Source of the DNA: JAGLCW01 sp964427915
GTDB taxonomy: Bacteria; Caldisericota; Caldisericia; UBA6126
Direction of reading: 5' to 3'
Assembly: GCA_964427915.1 (NCBI GenBank)
Contig: CAYRWA010000094.1
Span: forward strand, 14,054 to 78,053
Length of the DNA: 64,000 nt
Positions 8,949 to 17,246 of this stretch are shown here, in pieces. The position numbers and the translations under genes were made by a program. Within the stretch, counting starts at the first letter, position 1. Each line of letters starts with the position of its first letter. The notes below the pieces were generated by a model that saw only the letters and a program-made list of their open reading frames with translations, did no database searches and had not been told where the DNA came from.

Positions 8949-9395
8949 ATGTTTAGTTGTTCTTTTTGGGTAGCTTTGATAGCCAACATATGTGCTCAAG
9001 TTTTAAAGCCAATCATTGAAAGGGTTCAAACAGGTAAATGGGATATTTCGCTTTTGTTTGTGAACGGAAAGTTTCCAAGCTCTCATACAGCAACGGTGTC
9101 TGCTCTTACTATACGTATTGCCATAGATTGCGGACTATCTTCAAATATCTTTGCTGTTTGTTTTATCCTTAGCTCCATTGTTGTTGCTGATGCAACAGGA
9201 GTTCGACAAGAAGTCGGAAAACATGCAAAATACATTAATGACCACATATTAAACAGGAAGCCAAACGAACCATTGGTACATTTTCCTATGAAAGAATTAG
9301 TGGGACATAATATGATAGAGGTTTTCGGGGGATTTGTTCTGGGGGTTACAATAGTTCTGATATCCCTTGTTCTTTGTAGTCCATATTGCCAATAA
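8949..9395 (+). CDS. DUF212 / divergent PAP2-family membrane protein (YuiD-like)
   Basis: The 148-residue protein shows the DUF212 signatures: an N-terminal hydrophobic segment, GKFPSSHTATVSAL, the pair VVADATGVRQEVGKHA, and ELVGHNMIEVFGGFVLG. The SSHT and late His are what remain of the acid-phosphatase PAP2 signature, so phosphatase activity on a lipid phosphate is possible but unproven. Length is typical. AAGGAAGG lies about ten bases before the ATG. Its 3' end overlaps the convergent PAS-protein gene by 50 bases, leaving no room for a terminator. Confidence 0.85.
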   Translation: MFSCSFWVALIANICAQVLKPIIERVQTGKWDISLLFVNGKFPSSHTATVSALTIRIAIDCGLSSNIFAVCFILSSIVVADATGVRQEVGKHAKYINDHILNRKPNEPLVHFPMKELVGHNMIEVFGGFVLGVTIVLISLVLCSPYCQ

Positions 9396-11148
9396 TAGAG
9401 GGGATTGTAAAGAAAAATGCGAATCCACCATTCATTTCGTTGTGGATTTCGTAGGTAACAGATAGTGTCGATAGCAATTGTTTTACAATCCAAAGTTCAT
9501 CTTCAAACAAGGACAATAAAAAGCTTGAAGGGTTTTGTATGACAAAATCCTTCGTTAATGTGCGAAAGACAAGCAGAATGTTTCGTTGGTGCATGGATGT
9601 TCCAATGTATACCTTTTGCGTGTTGAATCGCTCAAAAATAGTTTCTAATAGTGTTGTCAAAACAAATTGAAATTTTCCTTTCTGAATGAAAACTTGCGGA
9701 ATATTTTCTTGAAATTGGAAGGTGATGGTATTTGAAAAGTCTGGAAACATCTTAGCAATGCTTTGGATTAGTTTGTTCAATAGTACACAGTCAAAAGAGA
9801 TACTAGATACAATATTTGTAGCGTAGAAGTCCTGTACAATTTTTAGATTTCGAAGGATTTTTGGAAGTGATGTTATTCGAGCATTCTCCTTTGATTGCTT
9901 GGATGGAGGAAATTGATTTGCATTGTATACCTTGTGGATTTCTTCAGAGGCTTCTTCCAAAAGTTTTCGAAACCATTGGTCGTGTTTTTCATTCTGTTTT
10001 TGACTTTGCTTTGCATATTCGGTGATTCGAATCAAGAATCCTTCCTTTTTTGCAGAGTTATACAAAATAGGAAGGATTTTTTCTCTTTCATGGACATAGT
10101 CTCCGTTTGAATCAAAGTAGTCTTTTTCATGAAAATAAGTAAACCCAAGAGTTATATATGGGAACGCATCAGCCCTTTTATGCAAGTGATATTCTTCAGA
10201 GAGTTCTTCAGAGGATCTACTTAACACATTCGATGAATCTAAATGAACCCTATCTAATAAACTTGGATTGGCATAAAAAATTGTGCCCTGTGCATTGGTT
10301 ATCAAGATGGAACTCGAACTTTTATCTAAAACAGATTGAAGCAAAAAAGATTTCAACTTAACGGATTCAATCTCACTATTCTCTTCAAACAGGAATAAAA
10401 TGCCATTATTTGTATCCTTGTAGGGTCCCATGAAATGAATGGACAATATGCAAGGAATAAAGTCATTGGAAAACGTTTTAAGAGAAATCTGGAGATGTTG
10501 AAAGCTAGTTTTTTTGGAGATGCATTCTGCGATTCGGTTTTGTATTTCGCTTGCTTGATGCGGTAGAAGGTAGTCTTTAAGGGAAAGTCCGCGCATAGAT
10601 TGCTGATTGTTTTGCAAAACACTACTTGCCCTTTTGTTTGCAAGGCATATTGTAAGTTTTTCGTCGCAAATAAAGATGGGTTGATGAAAATAATGAAATA
10701 CTTGTTCGCAGCTGAATGGTTCTTGCAGTATACGGTATTGAGACAGATTGGAAAAAACCTCTACAATGGTTGGGAGTTGATGAAGCTGGTGCTTTGGGAT
10801 GACATAATCACAGCCCAGCTGCATGTAAGTTCGAATTTTCAAAGAGTTGTTTTCGTTTTCGATTGCAATAATGGTTGTTTTGTCTACCAGATAATGGTCG
10901 CGTAAAAAATGCATTTGATCTATAAAAGAGGCTTCATTATTGCCAGGGAATAGAATAATGCAGTGAGGGGATTTTTGTTTAACAAGATTGTTCTGAACAG
11001 TTTGTAAAAAGGTAATCTCATCGGCAATGGAATACAGAAGTTTTGACACTTTTTGTTGATGAATTCTTTCACAATTAATGACTGCAATCTTGGGCTTATG
11101 GTTCTTCGGTAGCATGTGTTTATGTCTTGGGATGGAGATGAAACTCAA
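9346..11148 (-). CDS. PAS-domain protein with receiver-like N-terminus and degenerate kinase end
   Basis: Residues about 18-135 look like a receiver-type fold (IAVINCERIHQQKVSKLL through LGCDYVIPKHQLHQLP), but no canonical phosphoacceptor aspartate is evident after CIILFPG. Two PAS-like segments follow (around 150-255, with ICDEKLTICLANKRA, and 270-375, with ITNAQGTIFYANPSLL). The C-terminal 200 residues resemble a histidine-kinase dimerisation and ATPase region, yet the N-box asparagine is replaced (TTLLETIFERF) and the glycine-rich ATP loops are missing. It is probably a sensor or scaffold rather than an active kinase. The TTG at 11148 overlaps the upstream aldehyde dehydrogenase; the ATG at 11115 is an alternative start. 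No response regulator is adjacent. Confidence 0.6.
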   Translation of the reverse strand: MSFISIPRHKHMLPKNHKPKIAVINCERIHQQKVSKLLYSIADEITFLQTVQNNLVKQKSPHCIILFPGNNEASFIDQMHFLRDHYLVDKTTIIAIENENNSLKIRTYMQLGCDYVIPKHQLHQLPTIVEVFSNLSQYRILQEPFSCEQVFHYFHQPIFICDEKLTICLANKRASSVLQNNQQSMRGLSLKDYLLPHQASEIQNRIAECISKKTSFQHLQISLKTFSNDFIPCILSIHFMGPYKDTNNGILFLFEENSEIESVKLKSFLLQSVLDKSSSSILITNAQGTIFYANPSLLDRVHLDSSNVLSRSSEELSEEYHLHKRADAFPYITLGFTYFHEKDYFDSNGDYVHEREKILPILYNSAKKEGFLIRITEYAKQSQKQNEKHDQWFRKLLEEASEEIHKVYNANQFPPSKQSKENARITSLPKILRNLKIVQDFYATNIVSSISFDCVLLNKLIQSIAKMFPDFSNTITFQFQENIPQVFIQKGKFQFVLTTLLETIFERFNTQKVYIGTSMHQRNILLVFRTLTKDFVIQNPSSFLLSLFEDELWIVKQLLSTLSVTYEIHNEMNGGFAFFFTIPSIIGNMDYKEQGISELL

Positions 11149-12664
11149 TCCCTTGTGCTAAAGGCAACTTACTCCCGTAATTAATGGTATTTGTTTGCCG
11201 TCGCATATAAGCTTTCCAAGAATCGGAACCGGACTCGCGACCTCCACCCGTGTCTTTCTCTCCACCAAAGGCACCACCAATTTCAGCCCCACTTGTTCCA
11301 ATGTTTACATTAGCAATGCCACAATCTGAACCTGCAGCTGAAAGAAAATACTCTGCTTGTTGTAGATTGTTTGTAAAGATCGAAGAACTCAATCCTTGCG
11401 GGACATCATTGTGAAGTTGAATGGCCTCTTCCAAAGTGTCATAGCTCATTACATAGAGAAGCGGGGCAAATGTTTCTTTCTTTACAGTAGGAGTATTGCC
11501 AGCTATTTCTGCAATGCAAGGTGTCACATAAAAGCCACCGGGATAATCTGTAATGGAGAGATGTTGTCCTCCATAGAGAATAGAACCACCTTCTTGTTGA
11601 AGGTGCTCGATAGATTCTATCATTAGTTTGCGAGCTGTATCGTCAATCAAAGGCCCCATGTTTGTTGACGAAAGGAGGGGATTTCCAATATGAATCTGTT
11701 CATATGCATGAAGCAACGATTCAATGAATTGTTGACGTACATTTTTTTGAATAATGATTCTACGCGTTGATGTACATCTTTGACCTGCTGTTCCAATGGC
11801 ACCGAAAAGAGTTGCATGAAGAGCCAGCTCCATATTAGCGTCTTCCGTAATGATGATCGCATTGTTTCCGCCAAGTTCTAAGATGGATTTTCCTAAACGT
11901 TTTCCAACAATTTCTCCAATTCTCTTTCCCATACTTGTACTACCTGTAGCACTTATGAGGGGAATGCGAGTATCATGAAGTAACGATTCTCCAATCACAG
12001 AACCTTGTCCAACAATCAAATTGTTTATTCCTTCTAGATGATGCTTTACAAACACCGAGTTGATGATATTTTGGACAGCGATTGCACACAAAGGAGTTTT
12101 TGAACTCGGTTTCCATATGCATGTATCACCACATATGAGTGCTAGAAGTGCATTCCACGACCAAACAGCGACCGGAAAGTTAAAGGAAGTAATAATACCA
12201 ACAACGCCATAGGGATGATACTGCTCATACATTCTATGGGAGGGCCTTTCACTGTGCATTGTAGAGCCATAAAGCATGCGACTTTGACCAAGAGCAAAAT
12301 CAGAAATATCAATCATTTCTTGAACTTCTCCCAGTCCTTCTTGATATATTTTCCCCATTTCAAGAGTTATCAAGGTTCCTAATGGTTCTTTGTATTTCCG
12401 AAGTGCCAAGCCAATATCTCGAACGATTAATCCTCTTTGGGGAGCAGGGATCAATCGCCATTTATGAAACGCAGCGTGAGCTTTTTCAACGGCTTGTTCG
12501 TAGTCTTCTTCTGTCGCTAGGATTACAGATGCAAGTGGTTCACCATCGATGGGTGAAGTACTTGTAACCTTTTCTCCATGGGTTTTTTTCCACTGGTTTA
12601 CATGGCCAAGACAAACGCCATAATTCACTTCATCAATGCCTAAATCTTTGAGTACTTCCTTCAT
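11120..12664 (-). CDS. Aldehyde dehydrogenase, ALDH7 type (aminoadipate-semialdehyde dehydrogenase-like)
   Basis: The sequence is a full-length NAD(P)-dependent aldehyde dehydrogenase of the ALDH7 (antiquitin) group. Diagnostic are the cofactor-domain run TSFNFPVAVWSWNALLAL, the general-base glutamate in LELGGNNAI, the catalytic cysteine in GTAGQRCTSTRR, and the C-terminal IGGAFGGEKDTGGGRESGSD. Relatives oxidise alpha-aminoadipate semialdehyde in lysine degradation, or betaine aldehyde. Several starts are possible (12682 GTG, 12676 ATG, 12664 ATG); 12664 is chosen because GGAGG lies five bases upstream. The PAS-protein gene begins within or just after its end. No other lysine-catabolic gene is in the window. 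Confidence 0.92.
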   Translation of the reverse strand: MKEVLKDLGIDEVNYGVCLGHVNQWKKTHGEKVTSTSPIDGEPLASVILATEEDYEQAVEKAHAAFHKWRLIPAPQRGLIVRDIGLALRKYKEPLGTLITLEMGKIYQEGLGEVQEMIDISDFALGQSRMLYGSTMHSERPSHRMYEQYHPYGVVGIITSFNFPVAVWSWNALLALICGDTCIWKPSSKTPLCAIAVQNIINSVFVKHHLEGINNLIVGQGSVIGESLLHDTRIPLISATGSTSMGKRIGEIVGKRLGKSILELGGNNAIIITEDANMELALHATLFGAIGTAGQRCTSTRRIIIQKNVRQQFIESLLHAYEQIHIGNPLLSSTNMGPLIDDTARKLMIESIEHLQQEGGSILYGGQHLSITDYPGGFYVTPCIAEIAGNTPTVKKETFAPLLYVMSYDTLEEAIQLHNDVPQGLSSSIFTNNLQQAEYFLSAAGSDCGIANVNIGTSGAEIGGAFGGEKDTGGGRESGSDSWKAYMRRQTNTINYGSKLPLAQGIEFHLHPKT

Positions 12665-12747
12665 AGAATCCTCCATGTACACGTAAATGGATCACGAAGA
12701 TGATTTTCTTCCATAATAGCACAAAAAGATACTATGATGAAGACAAT

Positions 12748-13518
12748 TCAGGAGATGAATTGTTTCTTTTCGTTAAAGAAGTTCTTCCATACAATACTGG
12801 CGAAAATGAAAATACTCAACGACACACTGCCAGTAATACCGAGCATAATGCCTATTTGGTACCGTATTGCTGTTACCGGAGAAGATCCAGCGATAATCTG
12901 ACCACTCATCATACCGGGTAAAAAAATGATACCCATTCCTAGCATTGAATTCAGGGTGGGGAGAATCGCTGCTTCGAAGCTTTTGTTGATACTCTCCCGT
13001 ATAGCTTCTTTTGGTTCAGCACCAAGGTGGAGGAGTGTTTGTATTTGGTCTTTTTTTGCTTCTACGTTGTCTAGGAGAGTTTTTAATCCAATGGATACTC
13101 CAGTCATGGCATTTCCAATAATCATTCCAGCCAAAGGGATCCAATATCTAGGGTCAAAAAGGGAAGGAGGGTTAACAACAATGATTAAAAAGAAACAAAG
13201 CGCTAGTAATGTACCACTAGAAAGACTAATGATGACACTTTTAAGAATATGCGGGGACATTTTTTTTTGAGCGATTTTTTGAATGTTTAAGATCGCAAAA
13301 ATTTCCATCAGAAGCACTGTAGTCAAAGTAACAATGGGGTTGTTTACTTCAAGGATAACGCCTAAAAGATAGCCAGCTAAAACAAGCTGAATAGTCATTC
13401 TGAAGGATGCTATCAAAAGCAACATTTCTTGATGTATCTTGCGATTTTTCATAAAAAAGTAGAGTAGAACAATGAAAATATAGGCTATTGCTAATCTTGT
13501 TATCTCTATATCACTCAT
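12748..13518 (-). CDS. fetB: ABC transporter permease, FetB family (UPF0014)
   Basis: FetB is the membrane half of the FetAB ABC exporter, linked in Escherichia coli to iron export and oxidative-stress resistance. The 256-residue protein has about seven hydrophobic segments and the family hallmarks SFRMTIQLVLAGYLLG, IPLAGMIIGNAMTGVSIGL and FLPGMMSGQIIAGSSPVTAIRYQ. The start is taken at the ATG at 13518, which overlaps the stop of the ATPase gene as ATGA; the longer frame upstream is the ATPase reading in another frame. Pairing with fetA fixes the role as a small-solute or metal exporter; the exact substrate is inferred. Confidence 0.9.
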   Translation of the reverse strand: MSDIEITRLAIAYIFIVLLYFFMKNRKIHQEMLLLIASFRMTIQLVLAGYLLGVILEVNNPIVTLTTVLLMEIFAILNIQKIAQKKMSPHILKSVIISLSSGTLLALCFFLIIVVNPPSLFDPRYWIPLAGMIIGNAMTGVSIGLKTLLDNVEAKKDQIQTLLHLGAEPKEAIRESINKSFEAAILPTLNSMLGMGIIFLPGMMSGQIIAGSSPVTAIRYQIGIMLGITGSVSLSIFIFASIVWKNFFNEKKQFIS

Positions 13519-14153
13519 GGTTGATCCTCGATGCGATTTTTGCGAAGGACAATGGTTTTGTCTGCTAAAGAGCAAAGCTTTTCTGAATGAGAGGAGAAGA
13601 TTAGATTCATAGAAGAGAGTTTATGCACTTTCATTAAATACTGCAGTATTTGGTCAGCAGTACCTTCATCCAATGAGGACGTAGGCTCATCAAGGAGTAA
13701 GACTTCTGGATGTAGAAGCAAGCAACGAATGATACAAACTCGCTGTGCTTCACCCCCAGAAAGTGAATAAACAGATTCTTGAAGAGAAACGGTAAGTTGA
13801 AAATCTTCTAGGTATTCTTGCAATTGTTTTTCGTGGGGAAATTCCTTTTGTTGCATCTCTAGGCCTATTGTAAGGTTGGTGTAAACTGTGCCAGGAAACA
13901 ATACGGGTTTTTGCTCTACAAGCGTTACGTTTCTGCGGTGATGAATGATATCCATTGAGGCAATGTCCTTTCCTTTGTAAAACACAATCCCCGAAGTGGG
14001 GCTTTTTGTTCCATTGAGAAAAGAAAGAAAAGTGCTCTTTCCAGAACCAGAAGAACCTTTAATGCTTGTAATAAAAGAATCAAAAATTGTAACTGTGGAG
14101 GATTGAATGACGTTTAAAAATGTGATTGAATGGCAACTAAACAATTCTTTCAT
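13515..14153 (-). CDS. fetA: ABC transporter ATP-binding protein, FetA-like
   Basis: This cytoplasmic ATPase carries Walker A (GSSGSGKST), the Q-loop (LVEQKPVLFPGTV), the signature LSGGEAQR and Walker B (VLLLDEPTSSLDE), with a switch histidine in FSSHSEK. At about 212 residues it is a compact single-domain ATPase like FetA. The ATG at 14153 is favoured; the frame continues to 14219 across an imperfectly repeated promoter-like segment. The 3' end overlaps fetB by four bases, so the two proteins should be made in fixed ratio. Confidence 0.88.
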   Translation of the reverse strand: MKELFSCHSITFLNVIQSSTVTIFDSFITSIKGSSGSGKSTFLSFLNGTKSPTSGIVFYKGKDIASMDIIHHRRNVTLVEQKPVLFPGTVYTNLTIGLEMQQKEFPHEKQLQEYLEDFQLTVSLQESVYSLSGGEAQRVCIIRCLLLHPEVLLLDEPTSSLDEGTADQILQYLMKVHKLSSMNLIFSSHSEKLCSLADKTIVLRKNRIEDQP

Positions 14154-14217
14154 ATGCCAATAGTATACCTGAAAATAATTGGCAACTAAAAAATTTCCTT
14201 GGTATACCTGAAAATTC
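14131..14217. repeat. Imperfect tandem repeat at the fetA start (candidate operator)
   Basis: Two copies of a roughly 48-base unit are visible. GGCAACTAAA occurs near 14132 and at 14181, and GTATACCTGAAAAT occurs at 14163-14176 and again at 14202-14215, a spacing of 39 bases. GGTATACC in the second copy is itself palindromic. One copy overlaps the fetA start codon, and both sit where the promoter and operator of fetAB would be expected. A binding site for a metal-responsive regulator is a guess. Confidence 0.5.
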
Positions 14218-14219
14218 AA

Positions 14220-14718
14220 AGATGTTTTTTTAAAAACAACCTGACGAATTATGTATCAAAATTTTTTAAAGGATTGTGGATAAAATATCATGATAACTGA
14301 TACGCAGGGATTAACAATGAAAACTGCATTCTCTAATTATCAAAAAGATGCCCCTTGTGTACAAAACTGCTAACACTTTTAAGAAATAGCCCTATACCCC
14401 TCATGATGTCGTGTTATTGAAAGAGGCCTCCTAAAAAACTAGAAAAAAATTGTTTTTTGAATTGGAAAGAAGAAAAAATTTATTTCTAGTTTTCAAGTCG
14501 ATTTTAAAAATAATTGTGGAAAACATGTGGAGAATTTAGAGGAAAAAAAATAATTCTTCATTGTCTTTGATTTTTTGCTCACATTTCATCAAAGAAATTT
14601 TGCAAACATTATGTATAATGGGTTTTGTGCAAGATTGAAAAACCATCTAGTAGCAGAGAAGACTATCAAAACAATTCCCACAGTTCGTAACTTAGCTGTG
14701 GAAAAAAGGTGGATAACT
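14220..14718. other. AT-rich intergenic region with clustered DnaA-box-like motifs (candidate oriC)
   Basis: This is one of the two longest gene-free stretches in the window and lies between divergent genes. It holds an exact DnaA box (TGTGGATAA, 14275-14283) and close variants TGTGGAAAA (14515-14523), TGTGGAGAA (14526-14534), TGTGGAAAA (14697-14705) and GGTGGATAA (14708-14716), all in one orientation. Between them is a very AT-rich block with an 11-base inverted repeat (14435-14445 with 14483-14493). A parS site 12 kb away and mnmG nearby are consistent with an origin. Against it: no dnaA or dnaN gene here, gene orientation does not switch cleanly, and the last motif overlaps the ribosome site of the next gene. 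A TATAAT at 14614-14619 could serve that gene. Confidence 0.45.
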
Positions 14719-15078
14719 ATGCAAAACTGGTTCGTATATATCTGTATTGGATTTACCGGAGGAGTTCTTAGTGGGCTTTTGGGGCTTGGAGGAGGAATCA
14801 TTATTATCCCTATGTTGATACTAATGGGACTTCCTCAGCTTGCAGCACAAGGTACAACCCTTGCCCTCATGGTGTTACCTATTGGCCTCTTAGGTGCTAT
14901 CGAGTACTACAAGAACGGTCACGTTGAAGTAGTTATAGGTTTGTTGGTTGTCGTAGGATTTTTTGTTGGCACTCTTTTGGGAGCAAAAAGTGCTATGAAA
15001 ATTCCTACTGTTTGGTTGAAAAGAATATTTGGTGTCATTATGATTTTTGCTGCTCTTCGAATAATGTTTGCCAAATAG
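14719..15078 (+). CDS. Half-size TauE/SafE-family membrane protein
   Basis: The 119-residue protein has four hydrophobic segments and the family glycine pattern GGVLSGLLGLGGGIIIIPML near its start, followed by AAQGTTLALMVLPIGLLGAIEYY. TauE/SafE transporters (sulfite, sulfonate or other organic anion export) normally have two such halves in about 250 residues; this is a single half and would have to dimerise. The ATG at 14719 is chosen because AAGGTGG lies seven bases upstream; the frame reaching back to 14575 crosses DnaA-box-like DNA. A full-length relative is encoded at 18338-19102. Confidence 0.8.
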   Translation: MQNWFVYICIGFTGGVLSGLLGLGGGIIIIPMLILMGLPQLAAQGTTLALMVLPIGLLGAIEYYKNGHVEVVIGLLVVVGFFVGTLLGAKSAMKIPTVWLKRIFGVIMIFAALRIMFAK

Positions 15079-15125
15079 ATCAGCGAATCTTTAAATACAA
15101 ACTATAGAAAGCTGAACGCCATTAT

Positions 15126-15974
15126 ATGTCACACTCTTTTTGGTTCAAAGCCTTTGTTATTTTTGTTACAGGAGTTGTATGCATGGAACTTCTTTTTTAC
15201 CAAAAGCCAGCTGTTACTCATTATCACGTAGAATCTTCTCAAATACCTAAGCAGTTTCATGAATTTACAATTCTGCATATTTCTGACTTACATAATGCAT
15301 CGTTTGGACACCAGCAAGAATTGTTGGTGAATATCATAGATGTAATATCCCCTTCCATTATTGTTTTTACGGGAGACTTGATTGAAAGAAGATATGATGT
15401 AAATACACAAGGGCTTGTGTTAATGGAACAGTTAACAAGAAGATACCCTGTGTATTTTGTTACTGGCAACCATGAGGAATCTATACCGAATGCTCTTTAT
15501 GAAAAATTGCTAGCAGATTTACAAGACAATAAAGTAACCCTATTAAATGATAAGGCCATTGTGCTTACAAAAGAAAATAGTCAGCTATTGTTAATGGGCT
15601 TAAGAGATGCTCTTGCAACAAATCCTGCCAATTATGCGTTAATGCTAGAACAAATGCGACAGGAATGTGGGCAAGATTTGTTTTCGTTGTTATTGACACA
15701 TAGGCCAGAGTTTTTCAAGCAATATGTGAGTGCTGAAGTAGACGTTGTGTTCTCTGGTCATACACATGGGGGACAAATACGAATTCCCTGGTTTGGGGGG
15801 ATATATGCTCCCAATCAAGGGTTTTTTCCCACTTATATGGAGGGAGAATATCAACAAGACCGTACGACAATGTTTGTAAATAGAGGACTAGGGGCTACTG
15901 TTTTACCTTTTCGGTTGTGTAATCCACCCGATATTTCTGTCGTTCATCTACTTCATTGCGATGATAGAGATTGA
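15126..15974 (+). CDS. Membrane-anchored metallophosphoesterase (YkuE-like)
   Basis: A hydrophobic N-terminal segment (residues 8-22) would anchor the protein. The rest is a calcineurin-like phosphoesterase with all five metal-site blocks: ISDLHN, FTGDLIE, TGNHEE, LTHRPE and FSGHTHGGQ. Relatives of this subgroup hydrolyse phosphodiester or pyrophosphate bonds in lipid precursors or act on unknown phosphodiesters outside the membrane. At 282 residues the length is normal. The last 22 bases overlap the convergent gene. Confidence 0.88.
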   Translation: MSHSFWFKAFVIFVTGVVCMELLFYQKPAVTHYHVESSQIPKQFHEFTILHISDLHNASFGHQQELLVNIIDVISPSIIVFTGDLIERRYDVNTQGLVLMEQLTRRYPVYFVTGNHEESIPNALYEKLLADLQDNKVTLLNDKAIVLTKENSQLLLMGLRDALATNPANYALMLEQMRQECGQDLFSLLLTHRPEFFKQYVSAEVDVVFSGHTHGGQIRIPWFGGIYAPNQGFFPTYMEGEYQQDRTTMFVNRGLGATVLPFRLCNPPDISVVHLLHCDDRD

Positions 15975-17236
15975 TAGAAGAACAAGCTGCGATAAGGATT
16001 GGCTATTGAATTATTTAAGCAACCAGTTATTCCGCTACCGAACATGTGAATAGAACCAGTTGAGTATGCAACATCTTCAAGATCGGGACCAACAATATCT
16101 GATTGCATCAGATTCCCATTTTCTATATCCAAGGTTACAAGCCTACCATTTGTCAGCAAGACAAATAGTTTTTGATGAGTTGGGTCTGTAACTATATCGA
16201 GTATACTATTTTCTGACTCATCAGTGTATCTCCAAACTTCTTGAAAGTTTGTTGTATCCATGCAAATGATTTCTCCTTTTTGGAACAATTCACCAATTAA
16301 AAGAATCTTTTTGTTCAGAACAAAACTATACATCGACGATGTAGGGAGAGGTCCTTCTGCATTGCCCGTAAGGATTTTTTCTTGCTGCTTTGTTCCGTCA
16401 CTGTCCAGCGACTGAATAAGCAGTGTGCGAGTGTCTATCGATTCGTACCGAAAACATGCAAAGAATCTTTGCAGGGAATGGCTAAACGATGCATCAATGA
16501 GTGCTTCTGTTGGATTGTTGCTGGATGGATGAAAACTCCAAGACTTCGAGGGAGCTGATGTTTTCAGTGAATGAAACTGCGTAGCTGGTGGATTCATGCC
16601 TCTTGATAAGTAGTAATAAGACGAGCCAATTAGATGACTTTGAAAGACGTGATTCTCTAGCGAATGATGTTGGATCGTTTGGTCTTTTGAAATAAAAAGT
16701 AAATCTGTGTAGGCTGCCAAAGCTGTGGTTTTCGAAGAAACATCTGAGTCGAGATGATGCTTAATGGTTCCACCAGCAAACAGGGGGTATGTAGACAAAG
16801 AAATGGAAGGCCCGTTTTTTGGTACCACCTTCTTTTCATTGGCTGAACAAAACAAATCTCTACTGTGTAGCGATGCATTCTCAATATACAAGTAGCGACT
16901 TATGGGTGTTCCATTTTCATCCGTACCGCTTCCAACAAAGTGATTAAGGCAGCGTTCTTTGGTGGTAGGGAACAATAGTTCTCCTGTAGGGTCGTTGGTT
17001 AAGGAAAAGAAGTGCAGAAGACCATAGTCGGTGGATCCAAAGACATGCTCATTGTTGATACTGATTGAATTTATGGGAGTACCCGATAGAGTAACAAACC
17101 AACCATTTTCGGTTGTTTGAATACTGGCTAGGTCTTCTATGAGTTGAGGATTTGATTTGGTTCTTGTGCAGTAGGACATTGTGAAACAGAACGATAGAAT
17201 GATAAGGACCGAAACAATAACTCTGATTTTCATCAT
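15953..17236 (-). CDS. Exported beta-propeller-like protein of unknown function
   Basis: The 427-residue product starts with a charged n-region and a hydrophobic stretch ending in TMSYC; the cysteine at 23 may be lipidated, although Tyr before it is not canonical. The body contains repeated short strands with aspartates and tryptophans (VFGSTDYGLLHFF, IICMDTTNFQEVWRY, KLFVLLTNGRLVTLD) that resemble PQQ-like propeller blades. Two adjacent ATGs (17236, 17233) follow an AGGAG. It sits ten bases after the gene upstream and probably forms an operon with it. Confidence 0.65.
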   Translation of the reverse strand: MMKIRVIVSVLIILSFCFTMSYCTRTKSNPQLIEDLASIQTTENGWFVTLSGTPINSISINNEHVFGSTDYGLLHFFSLTNDPTGELLFPTTKERCLNHFVGSGTDENGTPISRYLYIENASLHSRDLFCSANEKKVVPKNGPSISLSTYPLFAGGTIKHHLDSDVSSKTTALAAYTDLLFISKDQTIQHHSLENHVFQSHLIGSSYYYLSRGMNPPATQFHSLKTSAPSKSWSFHPSSNNPTEALIDASFSHSLQRFFACFRYESIDTRTLLIQSLDSDGTKQQEKILTGNAEGPLPTSSMYSFVLNKKILLIGELFQKGEIICMDTTNFQEVWRYTDESENSILDIVTDPTHQKLFVLLTNGRLVTLDIENGNLMQSDIVGPDLEDVAYSTGSIHMFGSGITGCLNNSIANPYRSLFFYQSLSSQ

Positions 17237-17246
17237 ACAACTCCTT

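Noticed and set aside
14708..14716. GGTGGATAA counted as the fifth DnaA-like box
   Set aside because: It overlaps the probable Shine-Dalgarno sequence of the half-size TauE gene, so it is weak evidence for an origin and is given only as a variant.
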